Source of the DNA: an uncultured Sutterella sp.
GTDB taxonomy: Bacteria > Pseudomonadota > Gammaproteobacteria > Burkholderiales > Burkholderiaceae_F
Direction of reading: 5' to 3'
NCBI GenBank assembly: GCA_900553105.1
Contig: USCE01000023.1
Span: forward strand, 1-11,877
DNA length: 11,877 nucleotides
In this document: positions 6,637 through 11,877 of the stretch, piece by piece
Numbering within the stretch: position 1 is the first letter of the stretch
Layout: each line of letters opens with the position of its first letter
The notes under the pieces: model-generated
The model's database searches: none
What the model saw: only the letters and a program-made list of their open reading frames with translations
What the model was told of the DNA's origin: nothing
Position numbers and translations under genes: made by a program

Positions 6637-7940
6637 GCGCCAATCTTTCTATGGCTATTGGTTTAAGTGCGCAAGCTCTGCAAAAAATCATCAAGCAGTC
6701 AATTCCGCTTGAACGCGCAATGCCAACCGACATCACAGACAAGGAAACACGTGCTGCAGTTCAGAGCATTCTTTATACGGCGCTTCGTCAACATGTGAAG
6801 ACAGACATTATTATTGAAAAACTTGCATCGCATTCTCCCGCTCCTGCCATTGAAGGCATTCTTTCGGTAGCATTGGCATTACTGATGAATGATGAAGACC
6901 CTCATACGGTCGTCAATGAATCCGTGAAGGCCGCCAAAGCCTCTCCCGAAACGGCGCACGCCGCTGGGTTTGTCAATGCGTTGCTGCGAAATTACATGCG
7001 CAATAAAGGCAATATCACTAGAAATTACGCTGCCAACTTAAATGTTCGCTACGGAGTTCCCGGCTGGTGGATGGCCCGAATTCGAAAAGCTTATCCGGAT
7101 CAATGGCGCGAAATCTTAACCTTACAAAATTCTCATGCCCCGCTAACGCTACGGATTAATCGTGCCAAAATTTCCGTTGAAGATTATCTGGCAATGGCCC
7201 AAAAAGCCGGATTTAATGCGTATCAGGTCGGGCAAGCGGCTGTGGTTTTAGAGCCGCCCTGTCGCGTTGAAAAAATCCCCGGATTTACAAAAGGATTGTG
7301 CTCCGTGCAGGATGCGGGTTGCCAATTGGTGTCACAATTTTTAGAACTCAAAGGTGGCGAACGCGTACTAGATGCCTGCGCCGCACCGGGTGGGAAAAGT
7401 GCACAGCTGCTCGAAGCTGCAGACATTGATCTAACTGCCATGGAGATTGATCCTAAGCGCGTCACGCGTATCACTGAAACACTTGAGCGCTTGGGACTCA
7501 AAGCCAAGGTCGTTGAAGGTGACGCAACAGATTTCGGATTAGTCAAAAAATACGGTCCCTTTGATGCCATCGTGCTAGACGCTCCCTGTACTGCTTCGGG
7601 CATCGTGCGTCGGCATCCGGACATTGTGTGGTTACGCCGTCCTGCTGACATTGAAAAACTGGCCGATCAGCAAGCCAAATTATTAGATTCAATGTGGTGG
7701 GTTCTTCCCGAGGGAAAGTCTTTGCTTTATATCGTTTGCTCAATCTTTCCTGAAGAAGGACCTGAGCAAATCAAGAATTTCCTTGCTCGTACCCCCAATG
7801 CAAGACTCAAAACATTACCCGGTCTTGACTCGGGCATGCTCAGCCTATTGCCCACGCAAAAAAACAAGTACGATGGTGGCATCATACCTAGCGTGCACGA
7901 TGGCTTTTTCTATGCCCTACTAACCAAAGTGAGTGCCTGA
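6633..7940 (+). CDS. rsmB: 16S rRNA (cytosine-967-C5)-methyltransferase RsmB
   Basis: Methylates C967 of 16S rRNA with S-adenosylmethionine. The 435 residues hold an N-terminal NusB-like RNA-binding domain (about 1-135), a linker with the family's GVPGWWMARIRKAY motif (141-154), and the Rossmann methyltransferase domain. That domain includes SAM motif VLDACAAPGGKS (245-256), acidic MEIDPKR (270-276), DAPCTASG (317-324, Cys319 of motif IV) and IVCSIFPEE (367-375, Cys369 of motif VI, the probable nucleophile; relatives read TCSVLPEE). AAGGAG stands ten bases upstream (6617-6622) and the ATG overlaps the fmt stop as ATGA, so translation is probably coupled. In other Burkholderiales htpX can stand between fmt and rsmB; it is absent here. 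Confidence 0.96.
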   Translation: MSANLSMAIGLSAQALQKIIKQSIPLERAMPTDITDKETRAAVQSILYTALRQHVKTDIIIEKLASHSPAPAIEGILSVALALLMNDEDPHTVVNESVKAAKASPETAHAAGFVNALLRNYMRNKGNITRNYAANLNVRYGVPGWWMARIRKAYPDQWREILTLQNSHAPLTLRINRAKISVEDYLAMAQKAGFNAYQVGQAAVVLEPPCRVEKIPGFTKGLCSVQDAGCQLVSQFLELKGGERVLDACAAPGGKSAQLLEAADIDLTAMEIDPKRVTRITETLERLGLKAKVVEGDATDFGLVKKYGPFDAIVLDAPCTASGIVRRHPDIVWLRRPADIEKLADQQAKLLDSMWWVLPEGKSLLYIVCSIFPEEGPEQIKNFLARTPNARLKTLPGLDSGMLSLLPTQKNKYDGGIIPSVHDGFFYALLTKVSA

Positions 7941-8542
7941 TGAAAAAAAGGTTCATACAGCTTCTCAAACGTTGCCTTGTCCTAATAACGGGTATGGGCA
8001 TCGCTCTGGCTGTCTGGGCCAATGACATTTCCATTATGAATAGCCAACTCACCGCCCGCGGTGGGGATAGACCCGGACTGTACCTGAGCCTGAATGTGGA
8101 ATTTGACCTTCCGAGCTCGGTTCAGGATGCGCTTCATCGTGGCATTCCCCTTTATTTCATAACGGAATTCTCGCTGGAGCAAAAGCGTTGGTATTGGGCA
8201 GATAAAGACTTAGCGCACGCGTCGCTGACAACCCGCCTCTCTTACAGTCCTCTGACGCGTCAATATCGCCTCTCTCGCGGCGGTCTATCCCAATCATTTG
8301 ACTCCGCCGCCGATGCTCTTTTAATTCTTAAATCGTTGCACGGATGGCGAGTCGCCACTGAACCCGGACTTGAAAACCCTGAGAACTTTGTTGCTGAAGT
8401 ACGTGTAAGATTGGATACTGAGCAATTACCGCTCCCAATGCAGGTCACAATCGGTGACAACGACTGGGATCTGTCTTCTGACTGGCAATCTGTTGACTTA
8501 CAAAACGCAACCGTGGAACGCGCGGTTGCTAGCACGCCATGA
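7940..8542 (+). CDS. Exported DUF4390 family protein
   Basis: A 200-residue protein with a clear type I signal peptide: basic MKKRFIQLLKRC, hydrophobic 13-24, then VWA-ND, giving cleavage after Ala27. The mature part should be periplasmic. The mature sequence matches the DUF4390 family by content and position: NSQLTARGGDRPGLYLSLNVEFDLPSSVQDALHRGIPLYFITEFSLEQKRWYW, then LTTRLSYSPLTRQYRLSRGGLSQSF. These proteins are encoded between rsmB and ntrY across the betaproteobacteria. The biochemical role is unknown; co-transcription with the sensor kinase suggests, but does not show, an accessory link with NtrY's extracytoplasmic domain. It overlaps the rsmB stop by one base (TGATG) and the ntrY start by four. 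No enzymatic motif is visible. Confidence 0.88.
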   Translation: MKKRFIQLLKRCLVLITGMGIALAVWANDISIMNSQLTARGGDRPGLYLSLNVEFDLPSSVQDALHRGIPLYFITEFSLEQKRWYWADKDLAHASLTTRLSYSPLTRQYRLSRGGLSQSFDSAADALLILKSLHGWRVATEPGLENPENFVAEVRVRLDTEQLPLPMQVTIGDNDWDLSSDWQSVDLQNATVERAVASTP

Positions 8543-10695
8543 GATACCGAGTCCGCTACACAGCTTGCATCGGCTTGGCAATTATCGTTGTGCTTTTGTT
8601 TTTGCTGACGTCAGCCGGAAGCACTTCAAGCACTCTGGAGCCTTATTTCCCACTGCTGTTAGGCGTCAACGCACTGGTTGTTCTTGGTCTTCTCATTACC
8701 GTTATTTCTCTTTTTGCCAAGTTATTTAAGCGATACCGACAAAAGCAATTCGGTTCTCGAATGCTCCTTTCAATGGTCTCTGTGATCACCATCGTAACGC
8801 TATTGCCTGTATTGCTTGTCTACATTATTTCGACACACCTTATCAGTCAAGCATTTGACAGCGGGGTAGACTCCCGCGTTGAACAAGCTTTAGACAGCGG
8901 TGTGGCGTTGGCACAAAGCTCACTTTTGCGACTGCAAAGCGATCAATTGATTACGACCCGTGCCATTGCAGATCGCCTGGCTAATACATCCTTAGCGGAA
9001 ATGAGTGATGAGTTACATCGCATGAGCGACATTACTAATCAGGCAACGCTCACTATTTTCGATAAAAACGGCCAAATTATTGCTCAAACTTCAGACGATG
9101 CTTCCGGAATTGACTTAAAGATTGCCGAAACGGACATTCGCACCGTACGCCAACAAGGCTTTTTAATGACATTAGACGGCGATCCTTTGGATAACGAAAC
9201 GATAAGTACTCACCTCGTTACCCGCACAATCGTACCGATAACCAATCGCACAAGTCCAAATGAGTTTTTCTTACAGTTGCGGCAAATTATTCCGGCCGAT
9301 GTTGCTCACAGCATCAGTGCCGTTACAACCGGTCTTCGCGATTACCAACGTATCATTGTTACCCGAGGCGGCTTGCACACGATTTATAATTGGTCGCTGG
9401 TGCTCAGTGTCATATTGGCTATTTTGTGCGCTGTACTGGCCGCATTTTCCTTTGCCAACCGCATCACGGCCCCGATTCGTCAACTAGCTGAAGGTACCCG
9501 TCAGGTAACGGGCGGTCACTACGAACCCATTAAAGAATTTTCCGGTGCCGATGAAACCAATGAACTGACGCGAGCATTTAATGTTATGGTCAGGCGTGTT
9601 AATGACGCCATGGAAAAGCTAGAAAACCGTCACCAAAAATTGGAGCAGTCAAACATTTTCCGTGAGCGTATTTTGGAAAACCTCTCCACGGGCATTATTG
9701 TTCTCGACAGTATGCGACGAATTCGCTCCGCTAACATGGGTGCCGTGAAAATTCTCGGCAATCACGTGCTTCAGGTTGGCATTGTTCTGCATGAGGCAAT
9801 GCCTGAGCTGGCCGAAATCATCTATCCAATGCTCAAAGCGAGTTCTCGCACAGTCAAACAAGAAGGCGCTTCTCTTTCATTGCAGGAACAAGAAGATCCT
9901 TTGACGCTTCTGATTCGATGCTCTTCCGTTCCGCTCAATGACGGTCCCGGCTATCTTGTCGTAATTGATGACATGTCGCAGGCAGTGGCTGCTCAACGTG
10001 TAATAGCTTGGGGCGAGGTAGCCCGACGAATGGCCCACGAAATTAAAAACCCTCTCACACCGATTCAGTTGGCAGCCGAACGGATGCAATACAAGCTTGA
10101 AAAGCACCTGCCTGCTGAAGATATCGTGCTCTTGAACCGCTACACCAAAACAATCGTGGAACAAGTTTCGAGTATTAAGCAAATGGTTAACGATTTTCGT
10201 GATTACGCCAAGCTTCCGAAACCCACGTTGGCCCCCTTGGATATTAATGCACTGCTCGACGATGTCGCCTTGCTTTATCGACAAGCCGGCGGTCACATCA
10301 AACTTGACTTACAAGAGCACTTGCCGCTTTTGTTAGCCGATCGAGCACAATTATTGCAAGTTCTTCACAACATTTTGTCCAATGCCAAAGAAGCGGCGCG
10401 CGACAGCGATGAGTGCCGAATTGCAATTCGTAGCCATCTGGAGCGTGACAATAAGGAAAAAAACGTTATCGTCACGATTTCCGATAATGGACCAGGTTTC
10501 ACGCCGACAATCCTTGCCCATGCCTTTGAACCCTACATTACAACCAAAGAAACGGGAACCGGTTTAGGTCTACCAATGGTCAAGAAAATTATTGAAGAGC
10601 ATGGAGGTTGGGTAAAAATTGCCAATATTGACTCGGGTGTTAATCAGCAAGAAACCGGAGCGGTCATTACGATAGGCTTTGTCAATTTGGCTTGA
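8539..10695 (+). CDS. ntrY: NtrY-type membrane sensor histidine kinase
   Basis: A 718-residue sensor kinase of the NtrY family, linked in other bacteria to nitrogen and redox or respiratory control. The N-terminus has three hydrophobic segments (about 10-25, 36-60, 76-98), an extracytoplasmic sensing region (about 99-283), and a fourth segment (284-305). It continues with a HAMP linker (305-358), a coiled stretch, and a PAS domain (about 373-485). The HisKA H-box is MAHEIKNPLTPIQLAAERM with phosphoacceptor His500. The HATPase has an N-box HNILSNAKEAA (610-620), DNGPGF (649-654), FEPYITTK (663-670) and GTGLGL (673-678). All catalytic boxes are intact, and the EIKNPLTPIQLAAERM signature is typical of NtrY. 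The start overlaps the DUF4390 stop (ATGA). The physiological signal in this organism is not evident. Confidence 0.94.
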   Translation: MRYRVRYTACIGLAIIVVLLFLLTSAGSTSSTLEPYFPLLLGVNALVVLGLLITVISLFAKLFKRYRQKQFGSRMLLSMVSVITIVTLLPVLLVYIISTHLISQAFDSGVDSRVEQALDSGVALAQSSLLRLQSDQLITTRAIADRLANTSLAEMSDELHRMSDITNQATLTIFDKNGQIIAQTSDDASGIDLKIAETDIRTVRQQGFLMTLDGDPLDNETISTHLVTRTIVPITNRTSPNEFFLQLRQIIPADVAHSISAVTTGLRDYQRIIVTRGGLHTIYNWSLVLSVILAILCAVLAAFSFANRITAPIRQLAEGTRQVTGGHYEPIKEFSGADETNELTRAFNVMVRRVNDAMEKLENRHQKLEQSNIFRERILENLSTGIIVLDSMRRIRSANMGAVKILGNHVLQVGIVLHEAMPELAEIIYPMLKASSRTVKQEGASLSLQEQEDPLTLLIRCSSVPLNDGPGYLVVIDDMSQAVAAQRVIAWGEVARRMAHEIKNPLTPIQLAAERMQYKLEKHLPAEDIVLLNRYTKTIVEQVSSIKQMVNDFRDYAKLPKPTLAPLDINALLDDVALLYRQAGGHIKLDLQEHLPLLLADRAQLLQVLHNILSNAKEAARDSDECRIAIRSHLERDNKEKNVIVTISDNGPGFTPTILAHAFEPYITTKETGTGLGLPMVKKIIEEHGGWVKIANIDSGVNQQETGAVITIGFVNLA

Positions 10696-10696
10696 T

Positions 10697-10732
10697 ATCT
10701 ATATAGTTCAATCATCTCTATTTTTTATAGAT
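10697..10732. repeat. AT-rich inverted repeat in the ntrY-ntrX gap
   Basis: ATCTATA (10697-10703) and TATAGAT (10726-10732) form 7-bp arms around a 22-nt loop, directly after the ntrY stop and ending two bases before the ntrX ATG. The gap is almost all A/T, contains a T6 run (10721-10726), and has no Shine-Dalgarno. It could form a weak structure or hold an internal promoter, or be chance in AT-rich sequence. Confidence 0.35.
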
Positions 10733-10734
10733 TT

Positions 10735-11367
10735 ATGGCAAACGTTCTTGTTGTTGACGATGAAGTCGGAATTCGCGAGTTGTTTAGCGAAATTCTCTCC
10801 GATGAAGGATATACGGTCACTTGCGCTGCCAACAGTGCAGAGGCCCGCATTGCCATTGCAAGATGCGAGCCCGATGTCGTGTTGCTCGATATTTGGATGC
10901 CCGACACCGATGGTATGAGCCTACTCAAAGAGTGGGCTTCTCAAGGCCCCTTACCGTGCCCCGTCATCATGATGAGCGGCCACGCAAATATTGATATGGC
11001 CGTTGAGGCTACCAAGTTTGGCGCATTCAGCTTTCTTGAAAAACCGACTTCGATGAAAGCCCTTACAGAAGCGCTTCGTTCGGCTATCTACGCCAAACAA
11101 ACTGCTCCTCAACCGATGCCGTCCCCCAAAGTTGAAACGGAGAAAAACGAGTCAGAAGCTACTTTGGACTCGCTCAAAAATCTCATTGATTTTTCTCTGC
11201 CGCTTCGGGAAGCTCGTGATCAATTTGAGCGTGTCTATTTCACACATCTCTTGGAACAAGAACGCTACAGCATGACGCGGGTTGCCGCCAAAGCGCAACT
11301 GGAGCGCACTCACTTGTACAGGAAACTGCGCCAACTCGGCATTGAATGGTCCAAAGACGAACCTTAA
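10735..11367 (+). CDS. ntrX: NtrX-type response regulator lacking the AAA+ domain
   Basis: A 210-residue response regulator, partner of NtrY. The receiver domain (1-120) has D8/D9, phosphoacceptor D52 (LLDIWMPDTDG), S81 (MMSGH) and K103 (EKP). A flexible, Pro/Glu/Lys-rich linker (121-150) leads to SLPLREARDQFERVYFTHLL and a Fis-type helix-turn-helix (about 170-203: MTRVAAKAQLERTHLYRKLRQLGI), closely like the NtrX C-terminus. The ~240-residue sigma-54-interacting AAA+ ATPase found between these domains in classical NtrX (around 450 residues) is absent, so it cannot activate sigma-54 promoters itself. The layout is that of RegA/PrrA-type regulators, and it probably binds DNA to repress or activate sigma-70 promoters. 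The frame is intact with a clean junction, so this looks like an established short form and not a frameshift. No Shine-Dalgarno precedes the ATG. Confidence 0.88.
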   Translation: MANVLVVDDEVGIRELFSEILSDEGYTVTCAANSAEARIAIARCEPDVVLLDIWMPDTDGMSLLKEWASQGPLPCPVIMMSGHANIDMAVEATKFGAFSFLEKPTSMKALTEALRSAIYAKQTAPQPMPSPKVETEKNESEATLDSLKNLIDFSLPLREARDQFERVYFTHLLEQERYSMTRVAAKAQLERTHLYRKLRQLGIEWSKDEP

Positions 11368-11391
11368 TGTCGAGATCGTGGCTTAAAGCCT

Positions 11392-11851
11392 ATGAAAATA
11401 CTGATTCTTGGAGCCGGCCGTGTTGGCCGATCCGTTGCAGAAAGTTTAGTCGGTAACGACAACGAAGTCACGTTGGTTGATGAGTCTGCCGAACAAGTTG
11501 AATCGATGCAGGAGCGCTTCGATTTAATGGGCATTGTCGGTAACGCCAGTTCTCCTTCAGTTCTGAGCACAGCAGGGGCAATGGATACCGACCTTCTGAT
11601 TGCCGTAACCGCAAGCGATGAAACCAATCTGGTAGCTTGTACCTTAGCCTCGCAACTGTTCAACATCCCGATGCGCATTGCACGTGTTCGTGAGAGTGAA
11701 CTTCGACATTACCCGCGCATTCTGGGTGAAGAGGGCTTTAAGGCAACCAGCATCATCTGGCCGGAGCAAGTGATCGCTTCCCAACTGGCCAAACTCATTC
11801 GATTCCCAGCCGCTCAACAAATTTTAAATTTTGCCGATGGACTACTGACAC
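11392..11851 (+). CDS. trkA: Trk potassium uptake protein TrkA, N-terminal fragment
   Basis: The 3' end is cut by adapter. The 153 codons present begin MKILILGAGRVGRSVAESL, with the NAD-binding GAGRVG (7-12) and acidic D30 at the end of the second strand (VTLVDESAE). IVGNASSP, DLLIAVTASDETNLVAC and RIARVRESEL follow, characteristic of the first RCK N-terminal domain of TrkA, then the start of the first RCK C-terminal domain (about 120-153). A full protein has about 458 residues in two such units. TrkA is the peripheral NAD-binding subunit that gates the TrkH/TrkG potassium transporter at the inner membrane; trkH would be expected just beyond. It is 24 bp after ntrX, probably in the same operon. 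No convincing Shine-Dalgarno precedes the ATG, but the start matches the family exactly. Confidence 0.93.
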
Positions 11852-11877
11852 CTGTCTCTTATACACATCTCCGAGCC
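11852..11877. other. Illumina Nextera adapter at the 3' end (not genomic)
   Basis: Twenty-six bases equal the reverse complement of the Nextera read-2 adapter: mosaic end CTGTCTCTTATACACATCT (11852-11870) then CCGAGCC. It interrupts trkA. It is the inverted copy of 22-47, so the two ends mimic terminal inverted repeats. Confidence 0.98.

Noticed and set aside
11380..11390. Palindrome GGCTTAAAGCC just before the trkA ATG
   Set aside because: Five-base arms with a one-base centre cannot form an RNA hairpin and are too short to call an operator on one copy.
11367..11456. Small ORF of about 29 codons whose ATG overlaps the ntrX stop (TAATG) and runs out of frame into trkA
   Set aside because: No Shine-Dalgarno, composition of a shadow frame, and the trkA start at 11392 is fixed by family similarity.
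48..11851. Search for CRISPR arrays, tRNA or rRNA genes, insertion sequences and toxin-antitoxin or defence modules
   Set aside because: Nothing seen; almost all sequence is occupied by recognisable housekeeping genes.
22..11877. 26-bp terminal inverted repeats framing the whole window, as in a composite transposon
   Set aside because: They are Nextera adapter copies; no transposase is present and two genes are cut mid-frame by them.

Overview
The window is a contig fragment of a betaproteobacterial chromosome, most likely order Burkholderiales. Both ends are Illumina Nextera adapter (1-47 and 11852-11877), so only 48-11851 is genomic. The gene set and order (topB, dprA, def, fmt, rsmB, a DUF4390 gene, ntrY, ntrX, trkA) match from memory the conserved Burkholderiales neighbourhood. 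The base composition looks close to 50% GC, low for that order. The compact, reduced look, with smg missing and DprA and NtrX both cut down, fits a gut Sutterellaceae/Parasutterella-type lineage, but that placement is inference.

Layout. 48-523 (+) is the C-terminal end of a CorC/HlyC-type CBS-domain membrane protein. It converges on topB (608-3094, -) across a strong bidirectional terminator. Upstream of topB on the same strand lies a divergent dprA (3184-4065, -). dprA is divergent from def (4142-4654, +) across a 76-bp intergenic region. def converges, with a 3-bp gap, on an alpha/beta hydrolase gene (4658-5560, -). The hydrolase gene is divergent from fmt (5677-6636, +). fmt heads a tight operon: fmt, rsmB, DUF4390 and ntrY overlap by 1-4 bases. 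ntrX then follows after 39 bp and trkA (cut by the contig end) after 24 bp. No gene-free stretch exceeds 120 bp, and there are no RNA genes, mobile elements or CRISPR arrays that I can see.

Function. The genes cover translation initiation and maturation (Def removes the formyl group that Fmt adds to initiator Met-tRNA; RsmB methylates 16S rRNA), DNA topology and processing (TopB, DprA), membrane sensing (NtrY/NtrX two-component system with an envelope DUF4390 protein) and potassium uptake (TrkA).

This is mainly an ordinary housekeeping region, and I do not see a new multi-gene system. The points worth a second look are: a DprA whose nucleotide/ssDNA-binding signature residues have largely gone; an NtrX reduced to receiver plus Fis-type HTH without the sigma-54 ATPase domain; absence of smg; an alpha/beta hydrolase splitting def from fmt; a perfect hairpin inside the 3' end of that hydrolase gene just past the def stop; and a possibly leaderless fmt mRNA.
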